Assembly: GCF_003097235.1 (NCBI RefSeq)
Contig: NZ_QEQQ01000035.1
Location: 1 to 40,655 of the forward strand
From: Pseudomonas sp. CC120222-01a
GTDB lineage: Bacteria > Pseudomonadota > Gammaproteobacteria > Pseudomonadales > Pseudomonadaceae
Direction of reading: 5' to 3'
Length of the DNA: 40,655 bases
Both the position numbers and the translations under genes were made by a program. The first letter of the stretch is position 1; each line of letters begins with the position of its first letter. A model generated the notes under the pieces. The model ran no database searches and was not told the origin of the DNA. It worked only from the letters and a program-made list of their open reading frames with translations. Of this stretch, positions 8,071-16,521 are shown one piece after another.

Positions 8071-10392
8071 TCAGTTCATCCAGCCCTTGACCCAGTCCAT
8101 GACCGACTCTACGGGATTCTGCTCACCGCCGCAGGTCGCACCGGCGGGCGGTTCACTGCCGCGAATATACGGCATCTGCACGGCCCCCGGACAGCTTCTG
8201 TCAGAGCCGTGGCCGCTGTACGGATCAATCCACGCCTGCACCACGTTGTCTGGCTGCGGCATGTCCAGTGGCAGCGGGTCGGCCTTCTTCATGAAGCTGG
8301 TCCAGACCTGCAAGGCGCCAGTAGCACCGGTGAATGGCGTTTTGCCGTTATCGTCACGGCCCATCCACACCACGGCCAGCAGGTCCTGGCTGAAGCCAGA
8401 GAACCAGCTGTCGCGCGAGTCGTTACTGGTACCGGTCTTGCCCGCCAGGGTCAGCGAGCTTGGCAGCACGTTGTAGACCGAGCGGCCGGTACCCTCACGC
8501 ATCACCCGCTGCATGGCGTTCTGCACCAGGTAGATGGAACCCGGGTCGAAGGTCTGCTGGATCTGGAACGGGTAGCGCTTGAGCGGCTCGCCTTCGGCGG
8601 TGAGCACGCTGCGAATGCCACGCATCGGTGTATTGAAGCCACCGTTGGCGATCGTCTGGTACATGGTCGCGACCTGCATCGGCGACATGCCGCCAGCGCC
8701 CAGCAGCATTGCCGGGAAGGCTGGCCAGTCGACGTTGACGCCGAGGCGGCCGATGGTCTTGATCACGTTCGGCACACCCACTTCGAGGCCGAGTTTCGCG
8801 GTCGACAGGTTCAGCGAGTTGGCCAGGCCCTGGTACAGGTAGATCGTACCGTGCGAGCGCCGGTCATAGTTTTGCGGGCGCCATACCTGGCCGTCGGCGC
8901 CCTTCACCGAGAATGGTTCATCTTGCACCCAGGTGGTCAGGGTGTACTTGCTTGGCTGCTCCAGCGCGGTCAGGTAGACCGCCGGCTTGACCAGCGAGCC
9001 GATCGGCCGCACCGCATCGATGGCGCGGTTGAAACCGGCAAAACCAGACTGGCGGCTACCGATCAGTGCCTGCACTTCACCGGTTTCCGGGTTGGTCACG
9101 ACCATCGCCGATTCCACCTCGTCGGCACCTTTGCGCCCAGCCAGGCGCTTGAAGGTTTCGGCCATGGAGGTTTCGGCCTTCATCTGCAGGATCGGGTCGA
9201 AGCTGGTGAAGATGCGTAGGCCTTCTTCGGTCAAGTCTTCGTCGCGGTAGTCCTGGCGCAGTTGGCGCTTGACCAGGTCAAGGAAAGCCGGGAACGAGCT
9301 GTCGGCAAGGCTGCCGCGCTTGGTCACGCCCAGCGGCATCTTCTTCGCCGCATCGACTTCCGCCTGGCTGGCCACGCCCTGCTCGGCCACCAGGTCGAGC
9401 ACCAGGTTGCGCCGCGCCAGCGCACGGTCAGGGTAGCGCCGCGGGTTGTAATAGGACGGCCCTTTGACCATGCCGACCAGCAAGGCGATCTGATGCAGCT
9501 TCAGCTCCGACAGCGGCTGGCTGAAGAAGAACTGGCTGGCCAGGCCGAAGCCATGCACCGCGCGCTGACCATCCTGGCCGACGAACACTTCGTTCAGATA
9601 GGCCTCGAGGATTTCGCGCTTGTCGTAGTGCATCTCCAGCAGCACGGCCATCATCGCTTCGGTCAGCTTGCGGCTGAGGCTACGCTCGCTGGTCAGGTAG
9701 AAGTTCTTCACCAGCTGCTGGGTCAGGGTACTGCCGCCCTGGCGCATCGAGCCAGCTGAGGTATTCACCCACATGGCCCGGGCAATGGACTTGGGCGACA
9801 CGCCGAAGTGGCTGTAGAAATCCCGGTCCTCGGTGGCCACCAAGGTCTCGAGCAGGTACGGCGGCACCTGGTCGATCTTGATCAGGATGCGGTCTTCGAG
9901 GTTCTTCGGGTAGATACCGCCGATCATCAGCGGTTCGAGGCGTACCACGTCGAGCTTCTTGCCGTTGGCGCCGGCAAGGTCTGCCACGTAGTCGCCAGAG
10001 AAGCGCACACGCACGAACTGCGCAGGCTCCATGCCCTCGTAGAACTGGAAGCCGCGGGTGTTGAGGTCGACGGTATTGCCGTTGACCGCCGCCGCGCCCG
10101 GGCCGTTGGCCGCGCTTTCACGCCGGTAGCCAAGGGCATCGAGCTCGGTGAGGAAGTCGCTCTTGCTCAGTTTCTGGCCGCTGAACAGCTCCAGCGGCCG
10201 GGCATACACCTTGGCCGGGATGGTCCAGCGCTTGCCGGAGAACTTCTCCTGAACGACAGCATCGAGGTAAACCGCGAAGCCAGCGACGATCACCAGGCCG
10301 ACCAGGCTGAGCTTCAAGGCCCAGCCCAGCCAGGCGCGCGAGCGGCCGGTCGGGCGTTTCTGAGGGGTACGAGGATTTCGGGTTCGAGTCAT
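8071..10392 (-). CDS. mrcB: Penicillin-binding protein 1B (bifunctional transglycosylase/transpeptidase)
   Basis: PBP1B polymerises and cross-links peptidoglycan at the inner membrane. A basic cytosolic tail is followed by one membrane helix (about residues 24-46) and a UB2H-like docking region (about 55-150). The GT51 domain has catalytic E188 in ATEDRDFYSHFG and the RQGGSTLTQQLVKN motif at 217-230. The transpeptidase domain has S466xxK469, S526xN528 and the K652-T-G motif. At 773 residues it has the normal family length. The ATG has no Shine-Dalgarno sequence and lies 8 bases after a perfect TATAAT, so the mRNA may be nearly leaderless. Confidence 0.96.
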   Translation of the reverse strand: MTRTRNPRTPQKRPTGRSRAWLGWALKLSLVGLVIVAGFAVYLDAVVQEKFSGKRWTIPAKVYARPLELFSGQKLSKSDFLTELDALGYRRESAANGPGAAAVNGNTVDLNTRGFQFYEGMEPAQFVRVRFSGDYVADLAGANGKKLDVVRLEPLMIGGIYPKNLEDRILIKIDQVPPYLLETLVATEDRDFYSHFGVSPKSIARAMWVNTSAGSMRQGGSTLTQQLVKNFYLTSERSLSRKLTEAMMAVLLEMHYDKREILEAYLNEVFVGQDGQRAVHGFGLASQFFFSQPLSELKLHQIALLVGMVKGPSYYNPRRYPDRALARRNLVLDLVAEQGVASQAEVDAAKKMPLGVTKRGSLADSSFPAFLDLVKRQLRQDYRDEDLTEEGLRIFTSFDPILQMKAETSMAETFKRLAGRKGADEVESAMVVTNPETGEVQALIGSRQSGFAGFNRAIDAVRPIGSLVKPAVYLTALEQPSKYTLTTWVQDEPFSVKGADGQVWRPQNYDRRSHGTIYLYQGLANSLNLSTAKLGLEVGVPNVIKTIGRLGVNVDWPAFPAMLLGAGGMSPMQVATMYQTIANGGFNTPMRGIRSVLTAEGEPLKRYPFQIQQTFDPGSIYLVQNAMQRVMREGTGRSVYNVLPSSLTLAGKTGTSNDSRDSWFSGFSQDLLAVVWMGRDDNGKTPFTGATGALQVWTSFMKKADPLPLDMPQPDNVVQAWIDPYSGHGSDRSCPGAVQMPYIRGSEPPAGATCGGEQNPVESVMDWVKGWMN

Positions 10393-10400
10393 GGCGGCGG

Positions 10401-10406
10401 ATTATA
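10401..10406 (-). promoter_or_regulatory. Candidate -10 box directly before mrcB
   Basis: The minus strand reads TATAAT, ending 8 bases before the mrcB ATG. A transcript from it would begin about two bases before the start codon. No good -35 hexamer lies 16-18 bp upstream, so the call is tentative. Confidence 0.4.
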
Positions 10407-10508
10407 CGCACTTTATAAAGGGTAGGCAGGCGCCCTCTGGCGGTAGGCAGGGACGGCACCATTGACCATAATGGCGCTTTCGAATTCCCTGCCCCGGAAG
10501 GATTTCTA

Positions 10509-12071
10509 GTGAGCCAAGCCTTGATCAACGCGTTGCAGAACCCTGCCCTGTACTCTCACCCCGTGGACGGGTTCCAGCTCATCGAGACGCACATCTCCTG
10601 GGTCCTGCTCACTGGCGAGTACGCCTACAAGATCAAGAAGCCGATGAACTTCGGTTTTCTCGACTTCACCAGCCTGGACCAGCGCCAGCATTTCTGTAAC
10701 GAAGAGTTGCGCCTGAACCAGCGCTTGACCGAGGGCCTGTACCTTGAAGTCCTGCCGATCACCGGCAGTGCCGAAGCGCCACAGATCGGTGGTGAAGGCG
10801 AAGCGATCGAATTTGCACTGAAGATGCGCCAGTTCCCCCAGGGCCAGATGCTCAGCACCCTGCAGGCCAATGGCGAGCTGAATACTGGCCACATCGACCA
10901 GATGGCCCGGCAGATTGCCGAATTCCACCTGCAGGCACCGAAAGTGTCGCCGGAGCATCCGCTGGGAACCCCGGAAAGCGTGATGGCGCCGGTCGAGCAG
11001 AACTTCGAGCAGATCCGCCCTTTCCTCAGCGAAAAAGCCGACCTGCTGCAACTGGACAACCTCCAGGCCTGGGCGCGCAGCAGCTTCGAACGCCTGCACG
11101 GCCTACTGCAGGCGCGCAAGGCCAATGGCTTCATCCGTGAATGCCACGGTGACATTCACCTGGGCAACGCCACCCTGATCGACGGCAAGGTGGTGATCTT
11201 CGACTGCATCGAGTTCAACGAACCGTTCCGCCTGACCGACGTCTATGCCGACGTCGGTTTCCTGGCCATGGACCTGGAAGACCGTGGCCTGAAGTGCCTG
11301 GCCCGCCGCTTCATCAGCCAGTACCTGGAGCTGACCGGCGACTACGCCGGCCTGGAACTGCTGAACTTCTACAAGGCCTACCGCGCACTGGTACGGGCCA
11401 AGGTCGCCCTGTTCAGCCTGTCGGCCGATGCCGACGCCGTGCAGCGCGCCACCACCCTGCGCACCTACCGCAACTACGCCAACCTGGCGGAAAGCTACAG
11501 TGCCATCCCTTCCCGCCTGCTGGCGATCACCCATGGTGTGTCGGCAGTGGGCAAGAGCCACGTGGCCATGCGCCTGGTCGAAGCGCTGGGCGCGGTTCGC
11601 GTGCGTTCGGATGTTGAACGCAAGCGCCTGTTCGGTGAACAGCAGGCGCCAAACGCCGGTCAACTGGCTGCCGGCATCTATGACCAGGACGCCAGTGTGG
11701 CAACCTACCAGCGCCTGCATGAGCTGGCGGCGACGATCTTGCGTGCCGGTTTCCCGGTGGTGCTCGATGCCACTTACCTCAAGGCTGAACAGCGCCAAGC
11801 CGCCGCAGCCGTAGCCAACGACACTGGCGTGCCGTTCCTGATCCTCGACTGCCATGCCCCGGAAGCGGTGATCGCCAGCTGGCTGGAGCAGCGCCAGGCC
11901 GAGAACAGCGACCCGTCGGATGCCACACTGGACGTGGTCAAAGCCCAGCAGGCCAGCCGTGAGCCACTGGATGCCCAGGAGCTGGCACTCAGCACCCGCA
12001 TCGATACCCAGGAAGCCAGCGGCATGGACCAGGTGATCGACCAGATTCGCCAACGTCTGCCAGGCCTGTAA
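10509..12071 (+). CDS. Fusion of an aminoglycoside-phosphotransferase-like domain and a P-loop ATPase/kinase
   Basis: The N-terminal half (about 1-300) has a kinase-like APH fold with the Brenner-type catalytic motif HGDIHLGN (H213, D215, N220) and a second metal-site segment FDCIEFN (D232). The C-terminal half (about 337-515) starts with a Walker A motif GVSAVGKS (G343-S350) and resembles small P-loop kinases. Proteins of this layout are annotated as AAA-family ATPases or bifunctional APH/ATP-binding proteins. Their substrate is unknown to me, and nothing here suggests antibiotic resistance. The GTG start is preceded by GGAAGGA. It is divergent from mrcB, with no partner gene on its own strand except the TfoX-domain gene beyond a REP pair. 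Confidence 0.85.
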   Translation: MSQALINALQNPALYSHPVDGFQLIETHISWVLLTGEYAYKIKKPMNFGFLDFTSLDQRQHFCNEELRLNQRLTEGLYLEVLPITGSAEAPQIGGEGEAIEFALKMRQFPQGQMLSTLQANGELNTGHIDQMARQIAEFHLQAPKVSPEHPLGTPESVMAPVEQNFEQIRPFLSEKADLLQLDNLQAWARSSFERLHGLLQARKANGFIRECHGDIHLGNATLIDGKVVIFDCIEFNEPFRLTDVYADVGFLAMDLEDRGLKCLARRFISQYLELTGDYAGLELLNFYKAYRALVRAKVALFSLSADADAVQRATTLRTYRNYANLAESYSAIPSRLLAITHGVSAVGKSHVAMRLVEALGAVRVRSDVERKRLFGEQQAPNAGQLAAGIYDQDASVATYQRLHELAATILRAGFPVVLDATYLKAEQRQAAAAVANDTGVPFLILDCHAPEAVIASWLEQRQAENSDPSDATLDVVKAQQASREPLDAQELALSTRIDTQEASGMDQVIDQIRQRLPGL

Positions 12072-12091
12072 GTCCTCCGTTCTTCTGTAAC

Positions 12092-12186
12092 GGCCATTTC
12101 GCGGGCAAGCCCGCTCCCACAAGGTCCTCTGCCGGCATCAAGTCTGGCGCAGTGCGTGTGGGAGCGGGCGTGCCCGCGAAGAGGCC
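12092..12186. repeat. REP pair (BIME-like inverted repeat)
   Basis: Two copies of a Pseudomonas REP sequence face each other: 12092-12121 (core CGCGGGCAAGCCCGCTCCCA) and 12157-12186 (core TGGGAGCGGGCGTGCCCGCG). They are near-perfect reverse complements separated by about 35 bp. Such pairs lie between genes, are mobilised by REP-associated transposases and can dampen readthrough. Confidence 0.85.
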
Positions 12187-12319
12187 GGTACAGGCTGCCA
12201 CTGGCAGCTCGTCGTCCCCGATGGCAAAAGGCCGCGCATTTCCCAACCCCCGCTACACTCCTCTCAGACCTGCTCGCGATTTATCCCCTAGACCCGTTCA
12301 GCCATCGCAAGGAGGCTCG

Positions 12320-12595
12320 ATGAACGATGAATTGCAGCACCTGAAGAATCTTGGCAAGACCTCTGCGCAGTGGTTGCACGCGGCCGGTATCCACAGTGCA
12401 TCGGACTTGCGCCGGTTGGGCGCGGTAGGTGCCTACCAGGCCGTGAAAACCCGAGGATTCCGGGCGTCGAAGGTGCTGTTGTACGCCATCGAAGGTGCAT
12501 TGCTGGACATGCACTGGAACGATTTGCCAGCTGAACGCAAGGAAGCGCTCAATCAACAACTCGATGCGAAATGCCCTATGCAAAAAAAAATCTGA
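12320..12595 (+). CDS. TfoX C-terminal domain family protein
   Basis: This is a 91-residue protein consisting only of the helical TfoX/Sxy C-terminal domain (LKNLGKTSAQWLHAAGIHSA near the N-terminus, then DLRRLGAVGAYQAVK). The fold resembles helix-hairpin-helix nucleic-acid binders, but standalone copies have no defined role. The ATG at 12320 has a strong AAGGAGG site. An open frame extends upstream, but it runs through a REP repeat and is not coding. The prrF promoter lies directly downstream. Confidence 0.85.
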   Translation: MNDELQHLKNLGKTSAQWLHAAGIHSASDLRRLGAVGAYQAVKTRGFRASKVLLYAIEGALLDMHWNDLPAERKEALNQQLDAKCPMQKKI

Positions 12596-12614
12596 AATTA
12601 ACCCTCGAAGGGGA

Positions 12615-12646
12615 TTGACGCTGAAATGAGAATCGTTATGATTATC
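12615..12646 (+). promoter_or_regulatory. prrF promoter with overlapping Fur box
   Basis: The -35 TTGACG (12615-12620) and -10 TATGAT (12637-12642) are separated by 16 bp. The stretch 12628-12646 matches the 19-bp Fur consensus at 14 of 19 positions and covers the -10 box. Iron-loaded Fur should therefore block transcription. Confidence 0.82.
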
Positions 12647-12648
12647 AC

Positions 12649-12762
12649 AACTGGTCGCGAGACTGGTTGGATAAGCTAAGAGCCCCTGGTTCGGACTCTC
12701 AGATTATCTCCTCATCAGGCTAATCACGGTTATTGACCCGGCATTTTGCCGGGTCTTTTTTT
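12649..12762 (+). ncRNA. prrF: PrrF iron-responsive small RNA
   Basis: The segment holds the strongly conserved PrrF core (TCTCAGATTATCTCCTCATC, then AGGCTAATCACGG) between a 5' part starting AACTGGTCGCGAG and a Rho-independent terminator. The terminator has a 9-bp stem GACCCGGCA/TGCCGGGTC followed by seven T. PrrF pairs with and represses mRNAs of non-essential iron proteins (for example sodB and TCA-cycle enzymes) when iron is scarce. A Fur box overlaps the promoter. The position beside the phuW-like gene matches P. aeruginosa, but there two copies stand in tandem and only one is present here. Length is about 114 nt. Confidence 0.93.
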
Positions 12763-12796
12763 GCCCGCAGGTTTTCCCCGAGCAGTCGTATAACCG

Positions 12797-13684
12797 CTAT
12801 TGGCGCAACTGGGCGCAATAGTCCTGCTCTGGCATTGCAGCCGTATACCAGACATAGTCGGCCATCCCGGGCTCGACCTGCTCGCCCACCTCGGCCAGCA
12901 GCACAACCTTGCTCTCGCCTGTCGCGCCCAGATCGGCAAGGTGCAAAGGCACTCCCAGGTCCTTGCGTGCATGGTACGCACCTGCGAACAGCAATGCCGG
13001 TTGCGGCGCCGCGAGCAGCCGTTCGGCAATCCGCCGATCCCGCTGTTGTTGCACGGCAAGCATCGCTGGCAGCTGGCTTTCCGGCAGCAGTCCACAATGT
13101 CCCTGCTTTACCTGTTCGAGCAGTGCCGCCCTCACCGCTGGCGCATTGGACCGGGTACCCGACAGCGCCGCCGGGTGCCGGTAGGCCTGGCGCATCTCGG
13201 TAGGCGACAGGTTGGCCGCCTGCAGCGGCACATGCTGTTGCAAGGCCTCTCGCACGATTGGGCCGTAGAGTTGCCAGTCCCAGCCGTCTTCCCAGGCCAG
13301 GGCCTTGGGCAGGTCCTTTGGCAATTGCGCCTGCCCCGCGAGCGCATCGACGCGGGCCTGCTGCTCGGGTTGCAGCATTTCCAGCAGCAGGCTGCCTTGC
13401 GCCCGGCGCTGCTGCAGCGCACGCATCAACCACAGCTGCAAAGCGTGATGATCGGGGTTGTCATGCTGCTCGCCGACCAACACCCGCGGCGCACCGGCCA
13501 GGGCATTGATCAGCTGTTCAGGGCTGATCACCCGCCCGCTGGCCAGATCGTGAATCTGCCCCAGCTCGGCGTTATCCCGCCCTTCGCTGCTCTGCCAGGC
13601 CGGCAACGGCGGCAGGCTGGCCTGGCAGCCACCCAGCGCGAGCGTCAGACACAGTAACGAACCGCACAGCAAAGGATGACCCAT
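12797..13684 (-). CDS. phuW: ChaN-family heme-associated lipoprotein (PhuW-like)
   Basis: This 295-residue lipoprotein has a signal ending LALGGC (Cys20) and a ChaN/DUF399 domain with the typical VGEQHDNPDHH motif around residue 70. Campylobacter ChaN binds stacked hemes, and in P. aeruginosa the equivalent gene closes the phu heme-uptake operon. Here it begins 12 bp after phuV with an AGGAGG site, so it is very likely co-transcribed with phuTUV. A role in heme handling at the outer membrane is inferred from family and context. Confidence 0.87.
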   Translation of the reverse strand: MGHPLLCGSLLCLTLALGGCQASLPPLPAWQSSEGRDNAELGQIHDLASGRVISPEQLINALAGAPRVLVGEQHDNPDHHALQLWLMRALQQRRAQGSLLLEMLQPEQQARVDALAGQAQLPKDLPKALAWEDGWDWQLYGPIVREALQQHVPLQAANLSPTEMRQAYRHPAALSGTRSNAPAVRAALLEQVKQGHCGLLPESQLPAMLAVQQQRDRRIAERLLAAPQPALLFAGAYHARKDLGVPLHLADLGATGESKVVLLAEVGEQVEPGMADYVWYTAAMPEQDYCAQLRQ

Positions 13685-13696
13685 GGGCAGTGCCTC

Positions 13697-14464
13697 CTAG
13701 CGGGTAATGATCAGCGGGTGACCCCGTTCCGGATGCGCCTGCACCAGCACATCGATACCGAACACGGCCTTGAGTGACGCAGGCGTCAGTACCTCCGGTG
13801 GTGTGGCCAGGGCATGGCAGCGCCCGCTCTCGAGGAGCAGGATGCGATCACAGTAGCGCGCTGCCAGGTTCAGGTCATGCAGGATCACCAGCACAGCAGC
13901 GCCGCAGTCGGCGAAACGGCGCACGGCTTCCAGGGTCGTGTGCTGATGCAGTGGGTCGAGCATCGAAGTCGGCTCATCCAGCAGCAGCGTGGTGCCCTCT
14001 TCTCCCGGCCAAAGCTGAGCCAGTACGCGGGCCAGGTGCACCCTTTGCCGCTCGCCCCCCGACAAGGCCAGGTAACTGCGCCCCACCAGGTGCGCTGCAT
14101 CCGCCGCCTGCAGCGCCTCTTCGACGATCTCGGCATCACGCCGTTGCCCAGTGTCGTGGGGCATGCGCCCCATGGCCACGACTTCCTCGACCTTGAACGA
14201 GAACCCCAGGCTGGACACCTGCGGCAGCACCGCCAGGCGCCTGGCGCGCTCCTGCCCTGCCCAGTCTGCCAGCGGCTGGCCTTGCAGCGTTACCTGCCCG
14301 CGATCCGGCGCCAACTCGCCGCACAAGACCCCGAGCAGGCTGCTCTTGCCCGCGCCATTGGGGCCAAGAACCCCCACAACCTGACCAGGGCTCAGATGCA
14401 GATCAATACCGTGCAACACGTCATTGCTGCCCCGCCTCAGGTGCAGCCCCTCGACTTGCAACAT
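13697..14464 (-). CDS. phuV: Heme ABC transporter ATP-binding protein
   Basis: This is the ATPase of the heme importer. The 255 residues contain Walker A GPNGAGKSS (near residue 36), the signature ALSGGERQRVHLARVLAQL, Walker B TLLLDEPTSMLD and the switch histidine in VILHDLNLA. The ATG at 14464 shares one base with the phuU stop codon. A TTG one codon earlier is also possible. hmuV is an equivalent name. Expression probably follows the Fur-type box at phuT. Confidence 0.93.
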   Translation of the reverse strand: MLQVEGLHLRRGSNDVLHGIDLHLSPGQVVGVLGPNGAGKSSLLGVLCGELAPDRGQVTLQGQPLADWAGQERARRLAVLPQVSSLGFSFKVEEVVAMGRMPHDTGQRRDAEIVEEALQAADAAHLVGRSYLALSGGERQRVHLARVLAQLWPGEEGTTLLLDEPTSMLDPLHQHTTLEAVRRFADCGAAVLVILHDLNLAARYCDRILLLESGRCHALATPPEVLTPASLKAVFGIDVLVQAHPERGHPLIITR

Positions 14465-15501
14465 CAACTGCGCCCTCGTATTAACAGCACCAGAAAGAAC
14501 GGCGCTCCGATAAAGGCTGTGACAATACCGATCGGCAACTCGGCAGGCGCCAGCAGCAGCCGTGCCGCGAGATCGGCGAACAGCATGAGTATGCCCCCGG
14601 CCAGTAGCGATGCGGGGAGTACCACGCGGTGATCAGGCCCAGCCAACAGACGTACCAGATGGGGTACCACCAGGCCAATGAAGCCGATCAGCCCCGCAGC
14701 CGCCACCGCGGCGCCTACGCCCAGTGCCGTGCAAAACACCAGTTCGCGCTTGAGCCGTTCCACGTCGACACCCAGGTGCCGTGCCTCCGACTCCCCCAGC
14801 AACAACGCATTCAACGCCTTTGCACGGCGTGGCAACCACATCGCCACACCGCCTGCGATCAGCAGCAAAGGCCAAAGGCGCTCGTAACTGGCACCATTGA
14901 GGCTCCCCAGGTTCCAGAAGGTCAGCGTACGCAGGGTGGCATCATCGGCCAGGTAGGAGAACAGGCCTACGGCAGCACCGCCCAGCGCCGTCATGGCCAC
15001 ACCGGCCAACAACATTGTGGCGACGTTGGTCTGACCGTCGCGACGCCCCAGGCGATAGACCAGCGCTGTCACGCCCAGCCCGCCGATGAAGGCACACAGC
15101 GACAAGAGATAGGGGGCAAGCGCATCCGGCATGCCACCCAGCCAGCTGCCGCCAACGATGGCCACCGCCGCGCCCATCGCTGCCCCCGCGGCAACACCCA
15201 CCAGACCAGGGTCGGCCAGCGGATTGCGGAACAACCCCTGCATGGCCACGCCAGACAATGCCAGTACCGCGCCCACGGCCAACCCCAGCAGGGTGCGCGG
15301 CAGGCGGATCTGCCCAAGGATCATCTCGGCCTGCTGCAGACCGTCTGCAGCAATCGGCAGGCCCAACAGACGCAGGCCTGCACGCAGGGTATCGATCAGC
15401 GGCAGGCTGACCGGCCCCAACGCCAGCGACAGCCACACCGCCAGCAGGCACAGCAATGACAGGAAAACAAATAGCGTTCGTGGCTGAATCCGTTGCTTCA
15501 T
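14464..15501 (-). CDS. phuU: Heme ABC transporter permease
   Basis: This is a FecCD/BtuC-type permease of 345 residues with about ten membrane helices. It shows the family landmarks LPRTLLGLAVGAVLALSGVA in the N-terminal third and GFIGLVVPHLVRLLAGPDHR near residue 270, the latter contacting the ATPase. It transports heme delivered by PhuT. The gene overlaps phuT by four bases (ATGA) and phuV by one, so the three are a tightly coupled unit. Confidence 0.93.
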   Translation of the reverse strand: MKQRIQPRTLFVFLSLLCLLAVWLSLALGPVSLPLIDTLRAGLRLLGLPIAADGLQQAEMILGQIRLPRTLLGLAVGAVLALSGVAMQGLFRNPLADPGLVGVAAGAAMGAAVAIVGGSWLGGMPDALAPYLLSLCAFIGGLGVTALVYRLGRRDGQTNVATMLLAGVAMTALGGAAVGLFSYLADDATLRTLTFWNLGSLNGASYERLWPLLLIAGGVAMWLPRRAKALNALLLGESEARHLGVDVERLKRELVFCTALGVGAAVAAAGLIGFIGLVVPHLVRLLAGPDHRVVLPASLLAGGILMLFADLAARLLLAPAELPIGIVTAFIGAPFFLVLLIRGRS

Positions 15502-16373
15502 TTGGCAGCGCTTGCCGGGTAGAACGCAGTCGCCAGTGCCTGCAAGGCGGTTGGCAGGCGCGGGCCAAGGCCCCCCACCAGCAATGTCGGGTCGAGCGAC
15601 ACCAGGCGCTTGTCGCGCACGGCACGGGAAGCGGCCAGCGCCGGGTTTTCCTTGAGCAGCGCCTGCAAGGCCTGCTCGCCGCTCAGCGCACGATCAGAGA
15701 ACACCACGACATCCGGGTCGAGCGCCGCCAGCGCCTCGTTGGAGAAGTTCTTGTAGCCTTGGTGCTCGGCCAGGTTGCGAGCCCCCGCCTGGCGCAGCAC
15801 CCAGTCACCGGCGGTGCCCTGCCCGGCAATCAGCGGCTTGGCGCCGGCATGCCCGACCAGCAGCAACACACCCGGGGCCTTATGGTTCTGCTGAGCCTGC
15901 TTGATCTTCAACTGCAGCGCTTCGAGTTGCTGGTGGTAGCCCGCCGCCAGCTGTGCGGCTTTTTCCTCGGTGCCCAGCAGAGTACCCAGGTGCTTGAGGT
16001 TCTCGTCCACGGCAGCCAGCTCAGCCTGGCTGGAGAACAACTCGACCCGCACACCCGCTTTGCGCACCTGCGCCAGCACGGGTGGCGGCCCCATCTCTTC
16101 GGTGCCCACCAGCACATCCGGGCGCAGGCTGAGAATGCCCTCGGCCGACAACTGCCGCTGATAACCGACACTCGGCAAAGCCTTCAGCGATTCGGGGTGC
16201 TGGCTGGTGGTATCGACGCCCACCAGGCGTGGCTCGCCGCCCAATTCAGTGATCCATTCGCTCAGCGCCCCCCCAGCGCTGACCCAACGCTGCGGCAATT
16301 CGGCGGCCAGGGCCTGGGTTGAAGCAACGAAAGCTGCGCACAGGGCGAGCAAGGCAGCGGGACGGCGCATCAT
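15498..16373 (-). CDS. phuT: Periplasmic heme-binding protein
   Basis: This is the substrate-binding component of the heme ABC importer. A Sec signal peptide (MMRRPAALLALCAAF, cleavage after ALA) precedes a two-lobed class III binding protein with ITELGGEPRLVGVDTTS and a VLVGTEEMGPPPVL segment. I use the ATG at 16373, just after AGAAGGA. The longer frame upstream runs into the Fur-type box. phuR (receptor) and phuS (cytosolic heme carrier), which flank phuT in P. aeruginosa, are absent here. Confidence 0.9.
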   Translation of the reverse strand: MMRRPAALLALCAAFVASTQALAAELPQRWVSAGGALSEWITELGGEPRLVGVDTTSQHPESLKALPSVGYQRQLSAEGILSLRPDVLVGTEEMGPPPVLAQVRKAGVRVELFSSQAELAAVDENLKHLGTLLGTEEKAAQLAAGYHQQLEALQLKIKQAQQNHKAPGVLLLVGHAGAKPLIAGQGTAGDWVLRQAGARNLAEHQGYKNFSNEALAALDPDVVVFSDRALSGEQALQALLKENPALAASRAVRDKRLVSLDPTLLVGGLGPRLPTALQALATAFYPASAAK

Positions 16374-16463
16374 CGGATTCCTTCTGAAGGCGGGCCGCAC
16401 GCCTTGTGGCGAGCGGCGGAACTGCGCACCATAGGCGGCCGGCGCAGCAAATGCGGGCAATTT

Positions 16464-16482
16464 GATAATTATTCGCATTGAC
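16464..16482. promoter_or_regulatory. Fur-like box between phuT and the Rieske gene
   Basis: The stretch starting GATAATTATTCGCATT matches the 19-bp Fur consensus at 13 of 19 positions. It lies about 90 bp before phuT on one side and 40 bp before the divergent Rieske gene on the other, so it could control both. Confidence 0.6.
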
Positions 16483-16521
16483 GCGTCAAGCCATCACTTT
16501 GTTTCACGAGCCTTCCCTGCA

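Noticed and set aside
10509..12071. An antibiotic-resistance aminoglycoside phosphotransferase
   Set aside because: Only the general kinase-like motif is shared. The fused P-loop domain and core-genome context speak against a resistance gene.
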